Shown here: in pieces, positions 33,863-46,225 of the stretch
Position numbering within the stretch: the first letter of the stretch is position 1
Layout: every line of letters starts with the position of its first letter
Origin: Heterocephalus glaber
Taxonomy: Eukaryota > Chordata > Mammalia > Rodentia > Bathyergidae
Assembly: GCF_000247695.1 (NCBI RefSeq)
Contig: NW_004624854.1
Coordinates: forward strand, 1,042,857 to 1,106,856
Direction of reading: 5' to 3'
Length of the DNA stretch: 64,000 nt
Program-made: the position numbers and the translations under genes
Notes under the pieces: model-generated
The model's input: the letters and a program-made list of their open reading frames with translations, nothing else
Databases searched by the model: none
What the model was told of the DNA's origin: nothing

Positions 33863-33882
33863 AGAGAGAGAGAGAGAGAGAG
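33863..33882. repeat. (GA)n microsatellite
   Basis: Ten GA units directly after the dimeric SINE tail, probably grown from it. Confidence 0.9.
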
Positions 33883-33948
33883 GAAACACGAGAGTCAGAA
33901 AGAGGGCTGATGTGATTGTTACCTGGGTATAGAGCAACATCTGTATTG

Positions 33949-33950
<2 letters not shown>

Positions 33951-33980
<30 letters not shown>
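33951..33980. repeat. (CA)n microsatellite
   Basis: Fifteen uninterrupted AC units. Confidence 0.97.
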
Positions 33981-33983
<3 letters not shown>

Positions 33984-34079
33984 TGGGGGATGAGTGTTAT
34001 TCCAGTTTTGCTAGCACAGTGTGTTGTAAACATTATCCTTTTTTCTGTCAAATTGCCTTTGCCTTTAAAATCAGTTGTC

Positions 34080-36880
34080 CGTATCCATGTGGGTCTGTTG
34101 CTGGAATTTTTTATTCTTTATGTCTGTTTTGATGTAAGTACTGTAGTATATTACCTGGATTTTTGAAGCTTTCTAATGAAGTCTTGAAGTTGGGTAGTAT
34201 GTTTTATAGCTTTATTCTTTTCAAAAATTACTTTGTCTAGTTGTTACCTCTTAACATAAATTTTGGAATCAGTTTTTAAATATCTACAGAAGATCCTCCT
34301 CGAATTTTGATTGGGACCACATTGATACTATAGATCAATTTGGGAAGATTTGACAACTTAATATCTCTTCTAATTCATGAACACGGTACATTTTGCCATT
34401 TCTTTAGGTCTTTCATTTCTTTCATTGGTGTTTTGCTGCTACATTTATAAATAGTAATTAAAAAAAAAACTTTGCATGCTATTGTAAATGGTACTATTTT
34501 TTTTTTACTAGTGTTAGGCATGATTAGTTAGAAATCTCTTCCTGTTTTGTTAAAAAGATTTTTGCATACTGACTTTGTACTTTGCAGCCTTTTAAAACTC
34601 CCTCGACCCTTTGCGTAGATTCACTGGGATACTCCATATAGACGATCATTCTGTCTACAAATAGTGACAGTCTCACTGTCTTTCTTCCTGTCTTTCCCTG
34701 GGTTTATTGCGTGACAGCTAATGCAGAACAGGGCTGATTAAAGCGGACACCGTTGCCTGCACGCTAGGCACACCACTGGCAGTCTGTCACCATCATGCAG
34801 CTGGCAGGGACTTGCTGCAGCTGTGCATTCTTTTTATCAGGTGAAAGAAATTTCCTTCTATCTAATTTGCTGAGGGCTTTTAGCATAATGGATGGTAACT
34901 GTTGTCAAATGCTTTCTCTGTGTCTTCATTTTTTTACATCAGTAGATCAATTGAAATGATTTTATAGATTTTTATGTTTAGTCTGTGAATATAGTGAATT
35001 ATACTAATTGATTTTGAGTGTTAAACCAGGCTTGCATTCCCAGAATAAAATAAACTTGGTTTTTCATTCAATTTAGTAATGTTTTATTGATGATTTCTAC
35101 ATTTACATTCATGAGGTACCATGGTTTGTGTTCTCATTATTGTAATGTCTCTTGTGGTATCAGGGTAATGCTGGTCTAATAATAGGAATTCTGAAGACTT
35201 CCATTTTCTGGAGGAGATTATATAAAATTAAAATCATTCCTTCTGTAAATGTTTGATAGGCATGACCCAAGAAATTATTTTCCTAGAATTTTCTTGGTTG
35301 AAAAGTTTGATCTATGAGGTCAGTGATTAAAATAACAGTTGATCTGTTCAGCTTATCTGTTTCTTCTTAATGAGTTTCAGTAGTTTCTGTCTTTCAAGAA
35401 ATTGGTCATTTTCATCAAGTTATCAAATTCCTGGGTACAGAATTGTTTGTGGTATTCCCTTGCCATTCTTTTCCTGCCTATAGGGTCTGTAATGATAATC
35501 TCATCTGTCCTTTCTGATTTTTGTATTTGTGTCTTATTTCTTTTTCTTGGAATATAAGTCTGCTAGAGTGGGATAAATTTTGTTAATCCAATCTAGGAAC
35601 AAGTATTTGGTTTCATTGTTTTTCTCCATTCTTTTTCTCTAAATTTCATTGATCTCTGCACTAATATTTATTATTTCTTTAATTCTTCTTTGTCTAAGCA
35701 TAAACTGCTTTTCTTTTTTCTGGTTTCCTAAGGTGGGGGCTTAAGTTACTGACTTTATATTTTTCTTTTCTAATCTATTCAGATAGTGTTATAAATTTCT
35801 CGTTAAATATTACCTTAGTTAATAGCACACATTTTGATGTTTTATTTGTGGTTCTGGGAATGGAACCCAGGGCCTCATGGATTCTAGGCAAGCACTCTAC
35901 CACTGAGCTACACCCCAGCCCCGGTATGTTTTTACTTATTTTTCATTGCTTTTTAAATATTCTCTAATTTTCAGGGAGACTTCCTCTTCTTTGATTCATG
36001 GGTCATTTAGAATGCATTGTTTAATTTCCAAATATTTGCAGATCTCTAAGCTATCTTTCTGTTGTTGTTTTAACTTATATTATCTTTCATTTTCTCCAGA
36101 CAACATACATTGTGTAATTCCAATTGTTTTAAATTTTTTAAAGTTTATTTTATGGCATAAATATGGTCTACACTTGTGAATATTCCATGTGCAGTTGGAA
36201 GAAATACGTATTCTAGTATTACTGGGTAAAGGGCTCCCTGATGTTATTTAGGTTGAGTCACATACATGCTGATGTGGTTCATGTCTTTGACATCTGTGCT
36301 TGTTTTCTATCTATTTGTTGTCTCTTCAGCTCCATTAGTTTTCTCTTCATTTATCCCAGAGCTCTGTTGTCGATTATGTCTTTTTGGTGAATTGACTCTT
36401 TATTATTGCATAATATCCCTCTTTATCCCTGATAATTTTTCCTATTCTGAAGTTTACTTTTTTGGATACTGTTATAACCCTTCCAGATTTCTTTTGATGA
36501 GTATTTGCATGGTATTTTTATATCATTACTTCACTTTTAACGTAGCTCTACTGTTATGTTGAAAGTGGATACCCTCTGGACAGCATACAAGTAGATCCTG
36601 TACCTTTATGGAATCTGGAAACCTCTCTCCTTCAGTGTAGTTAGACTGTTGCTGTTGATGTACACAGTGGTACAGCTGAATTTAAATCTAGCTTTTCATT
36701 GTTTTATTTTTGCTTTTACATCTGATTTTTTATTACTTTCTCATTTCCCATTTTTTTTATTAAGTAATTATGGTTTTTAATATTCCCTTTTTGTTTATAT
36801 ACTGGAGTTTCCATAATACTTTGAATTTTTAATAAAAATTTCACAATGTACTTAAAGTTAATATTTCAATTAAAATACAC
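34080..36880 (-). mobile_element. Antisense L1 LINE, old and broken
   Basis: Reads as reversed L1 ORF2 in order: 'gtccgtatccatgtgggtct', 'attgatactatagatcaatt', 'tgctgagggcttttagcata', 'ttctgcactaatatttatta', 'attccatgtgcagttggaag'. Many indels and no long reading frame. An ID-like SINE (35851-35922) lies within. Confidence 0.8.
35851..35922 (-). mobile_element. ID-like SINE inside the L1
   Basis: 'Ggttctgggaatggaaccca' to 'accactgagctacaccccag' is a well-preserved reversed ID-type head. It differs from the ttagctcagtggtt group, so at least two ID subfamilies are present. Confidence 0.75.
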
Positions 36881-36929
36881 ATAGGTCCGTTTATCCTCAC
36901 TGGGAGGGGTCATCTCGATTGCCAATGTT

Positions 36930-37235
36930 ATTGGCTTGAGAGAAAGCTAGGAGATTAGTAAAGTGCACTTCTGGGTGTGTCTGGGTGAGTTACAGGAGAC
37001 CTGGGGCTATCTCTGGTCCCTGGCCCCTTCTTCTCTGGCTCTTTCCAGTCTACTTCTGGGCTGCTATGAGGTGAGCAGCTTTCCTCTGCCAAGCCCTGCA
37101 CCATGACATTCCTGCCTTGGAGCCAGCTGACCAGGGACTGAACCCTCTGGAGCCACGAGCCAAAATGACCCTCTCTTCATTTAAATTGAGTGTGTCTGGT
37201 ACTTGTCACAGCAACAGAAAGCTGATGCATCCCCT
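36930..37235 (+). mobile_element. MaLR-type LTR, sense orientation
   Basis: The 3' part 'gagccaaaatgaccctctct' followed by 'ggtacttgtcacagcaacag' and 'aaagctgatgcatc' has the typical end of rodent MaLR LTRs. The 5' limit is approximate. Confidence 0.65.
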
Positions 37236-37279
37236 GATCATGGCATAGTAGTGACCTATTACATCTCCACATCTAATGC

Positions 37280-37690
37280 TTAATGTTATGTGTCAGTTCA
37301 CCTGGCCCTGGGGCACCAGGTTAAGCGTGATTTCAAGGTGCGCTTGTGGAGATGTTTCTGCATGAGACTAGCATGGAATTAACGATCAGTGAGTAAATTG
37401 CCCTCCCCAATATGAGTTAGTATCATTCAGTTCATTGGGAGCCAGAAGAGAACAAAAGTTAGAAGAAGGAAAGAGTCATCCTTTTTGCTTCCTGCCTGGT
37501 TGAGCCGGGACATCGCACCTCACCTCAGCCCTCACCTGGGATTTACGCCACTGGCTCGCCCAGTTCTCAGGCTTTCACATGTGGACTGAATTACACCAGC
37601 AGCTGTCCTGGGTCTGCGGCTTCCAGAGAGCAGATTGTGACTTCTCAGTCTCCAGATTTACACGGACCAGTTTGTCATAATAAGTATGTG
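37280..37690 (+). mobile_element. Solo LTR-like ancient repeat (family not named)
   Basis: 'Ctggccctggggcaccaggt', 'aaattgccctccccaatatg' and 'ccagcagctgtcctgggtct' correspond in order to a dispersed mammalian repeat I remember but cannot name securely. It ends near 'gtttgtcataataagtat'. Confidence 0.5.
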
Positions 37691-37779
37691 TCAGAAGCCC
37701 TGCTGGCTCTGTTGGTCTGGCTAATACAGCTTAACTGGCCTTCCTCCTCCTCCTCACAATATTATTCTTGACACTTATG

Positions 37780-38160
37780 CATAATTTAAGTAGCAGGGAC
37801 ATTATTACATTTGCCACAATGCTTATCATTTCATTGCTCTCCTTTATTTCTGAACTTGCAAATTTCCTTTTGTATCACTTTGCTTCAGTCTCAGGAACTT
37901 TAGCATTTGGGTAGGGCAGATCTTCTGGCAAAAACTTTCTTACTTTTCTTATTCTGAGAATCTCCTTTTTTTCTTTATTCTTGAAAGATATTTTTCTATC
38001 CTGGACATAGAATTCTTGTTCTTTGTGTGTCACATAATTTTTTATTACATTGTAGGACTTCTGAGTGTGAAACTCTGGATTCTGTTTAAATCCTCTGGGT
38101 AAGAGTATTTTTATCAGTCAAAGAACTTGATTAAATTTAGACCACAATTTCTGACTTTCC
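37780..38160 (-). mobile_element. Antisense L1 continuation (tentative)
   Basis: 'Tctcctttatttctgaactt' and 'ggacatagaattcttgttct' match the antisense L1M pattern ('ggatatagaattctt'). Probably the same insertion as 34080-36880, split by the LTRs. Confidence 0.5.
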
Positions 38161-39647
38161 TCCAGTGGATGATGTTTTCCAGTGTCAGTTCAGATTTGAA
38201 AGCCTTTGATGAGATTTTGGGCCTGCTCCTCAGTACGCATTACTCAGAGTTGAGTCTGGAACTTGGATTTATGTCTTGGTTCCAAGCCTCCGCTGCATTT
38301 CTTCATTTGGGTCCCATGCATGCACAGCTGGGGTGGTGACCCCAGGACTGGGATCTGAATCCCAGAGTGAGTCAGTCGCATCCCAGCTTCAGGTCTTTCT
38401 TCTCTAAGATTTCCCTGCACTTTCCATATCCCAAGAGCCCCTTTTCCTTTTTTCTGGCCAGAAAGATGGAGTTCTCTCAGAGTTTTATCTGCCCATACAG
38501 TTGCACAATTCCATGCCAACACTTGGGCCGAAGTGGCAAAAGGAAAGGGAAAAAAAAACACTTGGAGTCCCCTCACGTTCTGTAAACAGAATCCTGCCTT
38601 GCTAATTCTCTGAGATTTGTTTTTGGGACTTGGGTAACCTTGGGCAGATACAGAGGAGAAAAAAGAAAAAGAAAAAGCACATAGATTCCCCCATGCTCTC
38701 TGGTTCACTGATGGTCACTTTCTCATTTCTCCAGGTTGAATTTTTGCTCCCTGTGTCTGCTGCACAGTCCCTTCATCAGGCCAAAAGATAAAAAGAAGGA
38801 AAGGATGACAGGGAATCCACACTTCCTTACTGGTCACTCCTCAGCTCTAACTTTCCTCCCATTCACCTATTATTCCTAGAATCCACAAGTAGTTGCTTTT
38901 TGTGTTTTTCACGGAGCTTTTAGGTACTCGGTAGAGAGTAGGCGAAAATGGGCTTAGCTTACCTTGGCCACCATCTGAAGTTCTTTCCTCTATTTTCTAT
39001 GCATGGGTAATCTCTTAGAGAATTTAAATTTTTCACTCATTTAATTTGTGTGGTGCTTGCCAGGTGCTTTTTGCTGTTGCTAAAATCAGTGGATTATTGA
39101 ATATAAGCTTTATTTGATGTAGGAGAAAAGAATAAGGAAGAATGATTATGGACCCTTCCTGCAAAGAAATATACAATTTAGTTGGGTGATCTAGTTTAAA
39201 AAATGGTAGAACAGCCCTAATAGAATAGTATTCTATGAAAGTACCATAAATGTAATCTGAATGAATTACTAAAGATGTTCAGAGAGAAACGAGATCAAGA
39301 AAGGCTTTGTGGACTCTGGCTTTTGAGCTGACATTGAGTCATGGGTAGGACTTGAACATGAAAAGACAGGAAGAGGTGGATTTTGGACAAAGAACCAGCA
39401 TGATCATGGTATTGTGGCTAAAAACTGTGGCAGCAGCAGAAAGAAGTTCTTCAGGGAAGCATAAATGCTTTAACACTCACAATCTTCCAAGCCTAAAAAT
39501 ACTTCTGAAATATGACCAAAGGAAACTTTTACATGTTCATAATTTTTATTTCTAAATTCCTTATTTTTTTGCTTCTCTTTTCATCATATATTTGCATCTA
39601 AGGTACTGCACTAATCTTTTGGTCTTTTTTCCCCTAAATGGAATTAA

Positions 39648-39960
39648 TGTTATGGACTGAATTGCATTGCACCCACCCAGACTCAGACGGAAGCCGTGTC
39701 CCACAGTGTGACCGCATACAGGAGGGTTTGAAGTGGGGTGAGGTCTGAAGGGCAGAGCCCTGCTGTGACAGGACTGGTTACCTTCTGAGGAGAGGAGGCA
39801 GATGGGGACCTGGGGAGAAGCCGGCCATCTGCAGGCCAAGGAGAAACCAACCCTTAGTCCGGATCTCAGGCTCAGAACTGTGAAAAAATATCTGTCATTT
39901 AAGCCTTGCCATCAGTAGTATTTTGTTGGTGGCAGCCCGAGTGGACCGATGTGTTATATG
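39648..39960 (+). mobile_element. MLT1-like MaLR LTR
   Basis: Starts 'tgttatggactgaattgcat', includes 'gaagccggccatctgcaggc' and 'caggctcagaactgtgaaaa', and ends with 'gtggcagcccgagtggaccg', the MLT1 LTR order. Confidence 0.8.
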
Positions 39961-40547
39961 ATGCAGATATTGAAGAGCAACGCTGTCTGCTTTAGCATTT
40001 AAGGTACATATTTTGTATCAAGGGCTAACTGATGTGTTAAAAATATTACTTCCGTTTTGGGAGACAAATTACCCAATGAAACCCTAAATTCAGATTATAG
40101 TAAGAGTGGACTGAAAATGTCATCCTGTTCCAGTTCTACTTCTCTCTTTCTCTCCCGACTCCTCCCCCCCTTTCGCTCTCCCCCCACCCCTCAGCTATTT
40201 TTCTATTGTCTCCTCTTGATGTTTTGAGTGAATTTTCTCTGCTTATTTCTGAAAAACATAGCCATATCTTTACAAAATCGGCCCGGATTGTGGCTGTGTT
40301 TTGTGAAGCCTCTAAGAGAAAGAAAAAGAATGGCGATCTTAAGACTGATTAACTTTCCCATGAGGCAGGAAGCTCCGGCTGCAGCCCAGTCTGAGGACAG
40401 ACTCTGGCTCACTCCTCCGTGACTCCCCACCCATAGGAGGGGTCGCTCCTGTCCTTATCACGAGGGGGCGCTGAGGGGGATACAGCAGTATGGTCACACT
40501 TTCCCGTGGTACAAAGCCCTTACCTTCAGAGAACACTTGTTTATTTT

Positions 40548-40676
40548 TGCAAGTCGATCCTCCCTCGCAGCACGTAATGATTACGTGCGCCATGCGCAGT
40601 TGGTTCGCGTACATAACGCATCTTAATTCTTGCCACATTCCCTTCCCCTCCTCTCCTTCCCTTCCCTCCACCTCTT
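40548..40676 (-). mobile_element. LINE-like 3' tail family, CpG-rich antisense copy
   Basis: The reverse complement gives a polypurine run, then 'aagaattaagatgcgttatg', the same core as 25410-25560. Unlike that copy it keeps many CpGs within 40568-40622 and contains the perfect 17-bp palindrome CACGTAATGATTACGTG (40571-40587). Confidence 0.55.
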
Positions 40677-40734
40677 AGTCTACTTCGACTTCCCGTTTGC
40701 TCTTAATTTATTTATGCTTTGGGTTTCTCACATA

Positions 40735-40975
40735 AGAAAAACCATGAGATATCTAATTGCGTGCAAAGCCAAGTTTATTGTAGCACAATGTATAACAGCT
40801 GAATCTCGGAAGTGGCTTATATGTCCATCGGCAGATAAATGGATAAAGAAAATGAAGTGTTTATACACAGTGGAGTACGACTCTGTTATCAAGAAGGATG
40901 CGTTTGAGTCATTTGTAGGAAAATGGATGCGGAGACTATTTCACAATCACGAGGCAAATGTGGAATGAGCTACAC
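40735..40975 (+). mobile_element. L1 3' fragment, old
   Basis: 'Tgtataacagctgaatctcg', 'atgtccatcggcagataaat' and 'ggataaagaaaatgaagtgt' correspond to the L1 phrase 'atgtccatcaacagatgaat' with neighbours in the right order. Confidence 0.7.
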
Positions 40976-41120
40976 AGATCACATTAAACACACAAGTGTT
41001 TGAAACAAAGCTTGGGTCAACTGTTGCATTAACACTGAAGTGTCCATGACTATTTTGAAGTTCAGGTGATTTGAAATTATGCCTTCCATCTTTTCTTTAG
41101 ATCACTGTATCTTTGGTGGG

Positions 41121-41148
41121 AGAGAGAGAGAGAGAGAGAGGGAGAGAG
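41121..41148. repeat. (GA)n microsatellite
   Basis: Ten GA units, one interruption (ggg), then three more. Confidence 0.9.
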
Positions 41149-41179
41149 ACCAATCCTTTCTCTTTTCCTATTGCACAAA

Positions 41180-41290
41180 TCACAGCAGGCAGAAGCTGAG
41201 GAAGTGAAGTCACTGGCCCAAGGCCACGTGATTAATTGTGGCAGGGCCTGGTGAAGAACTGGAGCTTGATTTCCAGCCCAGGCAATTTGA
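41180..41290 (+). mobile_element. MIR SINE fragment
   Basis: 'Agctgaggaagtgaagtcac', 'tggcccaaggccacgtgatt' and 'ggagcttgatttccagccca' follow the MIR order. Confidence 0.7.
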
Positions 41291-41570
41291 TGATTGTCAC
41301 TGAGATGTAATTTGTAAGAGCAGCAAGTATTTCATAATTTACTACCAGGAGAGTGTAATTTTCCAAAAGCAGCACAAGAACACCACGTGCATCTCATGGG
41401 ATGGTTTTTGCAGTTGTTCCAATGACCCAACCGGAACATAATTTCTCAGAATAAGTCACAAAGTGAAAGATTGCTGTGAAGGATAAACTTGAGCAAAGCG
41501 GTGTGTGCGTGACTAGATAGCGTGGAAACAGTGGTGGCCAGACCGGCGTCATCTCTACCCTCCCTTTCAG

Positions 41571-41725
41571 GAACGCGAGACGGTGGCCTCTGATGATAGA
41601 CCCTCAAGGCCAGGCGAACAAGTGGATCAAGAACATGGAAAAAGCCAATAGCCTTCAGCTCATCAAGCTGAGTGACCCCGATTACATCAGGACTCTGGAA
41701 AACTGCATCCAGTTTGGCACTCCTG
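41571..41725 (+). CDS. DNAH7: DNAH7 exon 12: AAA5 Walker B region (residues 995-1047)
   Basis: Encodes NARRWPLMIDPQGQANKWIK, the AAA5 signature (WPLMIDPQ.QA..W) present in all axonemal dynein heavy chains, then KLSDPDYIRTLENCIQFGTP. The acceptor is ccctttcag|GA and the donor CCTG|gtaggt. It is 155 nt, leaving in phase 1. G joins TG of exon 13 to make Val. Confidence 0.96.
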
Positions 41726-42734
41726 GTAGGTACATGGATTCCTAGTGCATGCTGTGGAAACATCGTCAGGGAGGGCACAACAGACCAAAACTCTGTGGCT
41801 CATTGCTCGTGGGGGGAGTGAGGACGGCTAGTCTCTGCCATTATTTATTGATCATCAGATGAGAGCTGCAGAGGTTATAAAGCTCCCGGAAGGTGTGCTC
41901 TTCTCTGCCTTGCTGCATCTTCGGTGCTTCTCATTTACCTGCTGTTCCTCGACTCTCACTCCACGCCTGCCTTGCATGGGAGGGGCCTGAGCCTGCGGGA
42001 GCATCTCAGCACAACCCCAGTCCAGCTCTATTCCCCTCCTCTCCACTGTTCCTACAAGGTGGCAAGGCTGCAAGCACAGAGCTCAGCTGCCCAGCAGTGT
42101 AAAAGTGGAAATATGACTAGGATTTTGAATCCAGTCTTATGAAGATGTCACATTGTCAAAACGAAAACCAGGATGCTTCTGATTTGAGTACATCGGGATT
42201 ATTAATCATCTTTTAAAATTTATGTCACCTAATAAATTTTGACCAAATAAAGGTAAACATTATGAAAATTCAACATAATTAGCTCCAGGAAAAGTTCAAC
42301 AGGTCGCACTTGCTACTGGAACTTGTACAGTATGGAAGAATCAGAGCAAACATATGAGTATTCCTATAGAAATCGTTTGTTTGCATATCAATAATGAGTT
42401 ATCAAAAAAAATAATGAGTTATCAAATAATTATGATTTCAGATTCTCTTAAGGTAAGCATGAAGCGAAAAATCTACATATACAATTTTGTGCTTATGTAA
42501 TGGACACACAGACAATATCCTGTTGATTCAACTGATGCTCTTAAGCTGTTAACTTTTAAATTGACCTAAATTTATACATAATTTGGGATTCCATGTGATG
42601 TTTTGATAGGTATATGTGTTGTATAATGTTCCAATCAGGATAAACACATTTATCTTCTCAAGCATTTATCACTTCTTCATGGTGAAAACATTCAAAATCC
42701 TTTCTTCTAGCTTTTTAAAAAATATATAGTACAC

Positions 42735-42806
42735 GGCAGGGCATGATGGCATGCGCCTGTAGTCCCAGTCCTCGGAGGCTGAGGCAGGAGGATCACTGCG
42801 AGTTGA
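42735..42806 (+). mobile_element. B1 SINE, 3'-truncated
   Basis: 'Ggcagggcatgatggcatgc', 'gcctgtagtcccagtcctcg' and 'gaggatcactgcgagttgaa' match the B1 left part. The right part is missing. Confidence 0.8.
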
Positions 42807-44404
42807 AGGGCTCTGCCATTCAGAGTTTGGTTCAGTGAAGCAGTTTTCTTATCTGAGCTCTGCCCATAGCGTGTGAGGATGAAATGAGTCAGATGCAGGG
42901 GCCTAGAGCAGCCCCTGAAGGCTTCTTCGAAGTTGCTGTGTGGTATGGGCAAGGGAACCCAGGGCCCTGTGTGCTGAGCACAAGGCACAGCACCCTGGGC
43001 TGGGTCTCCAGCCCCGGCTTTCAGCTGCCGCCGAGCAGTTGCATGGTTTATCCATGCATGCATGATAGGCACAGATGAGGCACTGTGAGATTTCGCAGAA
43101 CCGGGGAAACCTCCCGAAGGAATGGGCACCTTGCATACTTTAAGCGATTAAATTCCTTCATTCTACATAAATATTAAAATAATTTCCATGATATAGTAAG
43201 TTAGATGATCACTGACCATCTACCATCGGCTCGTTGTTCCAGAGACTTCTCCAGTCTCGGTCACATATCTTGATGGCAAAATTCCATCGTTATAACAGAG
43301 GAAGAGGCAAAAAGGTTATCTCTCTTGCGTTTTTCAAATTATGGGTCACAGTGGTGGGGAAAAGCTAATTTTATTTTACTACTGAAATGCAATATGAAAG
43401 AACAGAGTGTGTTAAGGCTCACAGAGTACAAAGTAAGGATACGCACCAGTTCATGAAAATGCTAAAGTTTTATATGTGTATTGTTTACTGGGTCAAGATT
43501 TAAAATCTATTTCTTACTTTAAGTTTCATGAAAACGTAAAAAAAAAAAACAACCTTGAAAACCGACCATAACTCCAACCACTTTATCTTACTGACGAGGT
43601 AAGCGAGGTATTAGAGAATGTTGGTGAATCTGCTCAGCTGAGACATCTGGCCTCTGCTGCGTCATTCAGTGAAGACATCCTTTTGGTTGATTTAACATAT
43701 ATTTTGGAATGAACTCCTTTTAAAGTGCCTGGTGCTTTACTTGCCATGCCTCCTTACGTTAATCACTAGAGAGAAGTGAAAAGTTGTCATCTCTTACAGA
43801 AAAAGAAACTGGTGGCAGATTGGATAATCATTTTTCTATTTCACCATCAAGTAAAAGAATCAGTTACTGTTGAAGTTCTAAAATATCAGAGGCTAAAGAC
43901 GCTCACATTTCAGAAGTTATCTTTAGACGCTGGCTGTTTGGGGACAGTGGCTCTGGATTTGTCGTCCCTCACAGCCAGCTTGGGTCAGGAAGGTAGAGAG
44001 AGATTGCTGCTTGCTTCACCCACCTGCCTCCATTTTGATGAAAGCCAGGTCTCTCTTGTCTTTTTTAAATTTTAAGACAAGATCTTTGGGGGGAGTATTC
44101 TATTACTTTAAAAAAAGGTTTAAAAGCTAATATTCTAGGAAATATTATTAGTATTAGCTATACCAATGGATAAAGTCTGCATTGGATATTAGTCATAAAA
44201 GTATTAATGATAAATCAATTTGTATAGATCTTTTTAATGATTTTCCATTGAGTCTTTAAAAAAGCAACTGTCAGTAGCAAGCCTTGCTTGTTTTCCTATC
44301 TTACTTTATAGCACTTTATTTTCTTCTTACCATGTATATAATGAATATGTATATAATGAATCAAGAATGCAAAACTACCTGTGTTTAATGTTTCTTTCAT
44401 TCAC

Positions 44405-44475
44405 ATGTTTGTTTATTCATTCAACCAGTAAACATTTATTTTGCAACTATCATGTACCAGGCACCATGGTAGGCA
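44405..44475 (+). mobile_element. MIR/L2-type ancient repeat scrap
   Basis: 'Ttattcattcaaccagtaaa' followed by 'catgtaccaggcaccatggt' is the classic 'attgagcacctactatgtgccaggcac' pattern. Confidence 0.6.
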
Positions 44476-44959
44476 TCCCCTTCACAGGAGACACAAATTC
44501 CTTTTTTTTGGTGTGACCACTATTTTGGGATTTCTGACACCTACAACCAAACCTAATTGTAAATAACATACCCAGCAGAGGAAAAATCAGCAAGTATATT
44601 AATGTAACTTCCAAGAGATAAAATATACTTAGCCAAACAACAGCTACTTTGCCCAAAGTACAAATTTTAACAATATTTTTTACCCATCAAACTATAAAAG
44701 TCACAATGCTAATAGTGTCACAGGGACATTCAGAGTGTGAGTGAGGAGCAGCCCTGCCTGCCATGTCCTTGCTTGGTTGTTCACTAGCTGTTCAGCTGGC
44801 TTTACCGTAGCTCCTTGTGCTGGATTCATCATAGAACAAGGGAAATAATGGCCCATGGTTTTTTAAGTTGTGAGCCTGATGAGAAGATCCAGTGTCAGCA
44901 TGATGTTCGGCATCTGTAAGTACAGCGATATGATGTAAAGTTAGGCTTAAAACAGACAA

Positions 44960-45051
44960 CAGGGCTGGGGATTTAGCTCAGTGGTTTTGCCACCTGCTGC
45001 CCAAGTGCAAGGACCCGAGTTTGATCCCCGGTACCAAAAAATCCCCCAAAC
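44960..45051 (+). mobile_element. ID-type SINE with target duplication
   Basis: Head cagggctggggatttagctc, box B gagtttgatccccggtacc, short A/C-rich tail. The 10-bp duplication aaacagacaa lies at 44950-44959 and 45052-45061. Confidence 0.93.
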
Positions 45052-45084
45052 AAACAGACAATGAAACAAGGCCCACTGCAACTC

Positions 45085-45360
45085 TGAAATGAAACAGCTT
45101 TTGGGGAAAATAGTTTGGGAGTATAAATGGCTTTTTAAATGCTCATAACACTTGAACGTTAGTTCCCCCTCTAGGATTCCAGTCTGATAAGGAACCAGAA
45201 ATGAATGCAAAGGTTTGTTCCAAAGGATGTTCCCCAAAGCGTTATTAATAATAGTGGAAAATGAAGCAACCTAAACAATAGAAGATTAACATATTTAATT
45301 CATTGTAATGCACTCAGATTATTTCTCCATGAAAAATAATCTTTTTATGCAAGCAGAAAA
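45085..45360 (+). mobile_element. Old L1-type fragment (tentative)
   Basis: 'Ccctctaggattccagtctg', 'gcgttattaataatagtgga' and 'aatgaagcaacctaaacaat' correspond in order to the L1M 3' ORF2 region ('ttataatagcaaaaattggaaacaacctaa'). Confidence 0.5.
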
Positions 45361-45779
45361 TGAAAATGAGTTTTAAAATCATCAGACATACCTCCTTGGG
45401 CCAACACGTCAGCACTGGCAGAAATTGATAAGAGCACAATGTTAGGAATTCGTTCAGCCGCGAGTAAGCTTGGAAGTGCGGAACATGTCTGTGCTTTCTC
45501 TGCTATCTCGATCCAAATACCTCTCATCCCAGGGCCCTGGGTGCCCTCTTCCCATCGAGACAACACCCCAGAAAGTGGCCCGATCCAAGACTTCATCGTC
45601 CAGCACCATAATGCAGGACTTTATCTGGTGAGATGGTAAGAGCCTTAAGGATGCCACTCTCCTCTCATCCGAGGATTCCTCTTCTAGAGCACATTAGAAG
45701 AAAATATTCAAGACAGGGATTTTGCATATTTATTACATAGAGCAGAAAAATCCCAAATTCCTAATAATAGATCACTCGT

Positions 45780-46160
45780 TAAAAAGTGAGAGAAGACTAA
45801 TACGTTCACTGGAGTTGTTAGTAATGGGACATCATTTATGCTATTCGTGTCAAGCAAGAAATTAGGGTCCAAAGTCTGATAGGTTGTTTAGTCTCAACTG
45901 TGTGTGGGAAAGGATGAACAAAAATGCTTAAAGGAAAAAACCTTCTGCAAGCAATTATCATGCCTATACAGTTTTCTGTCATTTTCTATCAAAGCATAAC
46001 TGGTGTGAATCAATTAAGGAAAATATTTAAGGAGAGAGAGAGAGAAAGAAAGAGTAGGAAAATCTTAGTAGAAATAGTTTTCCAATTTCTTCTTTATACT
46101 TTCCTGTATTTTCTAGATGTTTTGCAATAAGCATGAGTTAAAGCAATAAGCATTAGTTAA
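45780..46160 (+). mobile_element. Old L1 3'-end fragment (tentative)
   Basis: Ends with 'tttctagatgttttgcaata' followed by a short tandem duplication (aataagcat-agttaaag, about 46126-46160). The general order resembles L1M 3' ends, and a purine run is embedded at 46033-46055. Confidence 0.4.
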
Positions 46161-46225
46161 AGATGTAGTAACCACACCTGGAGGTGCTTTCTGCCTGCTG
46201 TGGCAGCTGACTGCACTGCCGTCCC

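Larger units (their letters stand above)
30008..41570 (+). other. Intron 11 (11.6 kb, longest in window)
   Basis: Contains an LTR with a nested retrocopy (31867-32355), two B1-derived SINEs, GA and CA microsatellites, a long antisense L1 (34080-36880 and 37780-38160) with LTR insertions, an MLT1 LTR (39648-39960), LINE pieces and a MIR. 30008-31860, 32360-33510, 38160-39640 and 39960-40545 show nothing I can name. Exons 11 and 12 join exactly (IIIM-NARRW), so no exon is missing. Confidence 0.65.

Noticed and set aside
42707..43129. A 140-codon open frame on the minus strand
   Set aside because: Its C-terminal end is translated from the reversed B1 SINE at 42735-42806. The rest has no recognisable motif.
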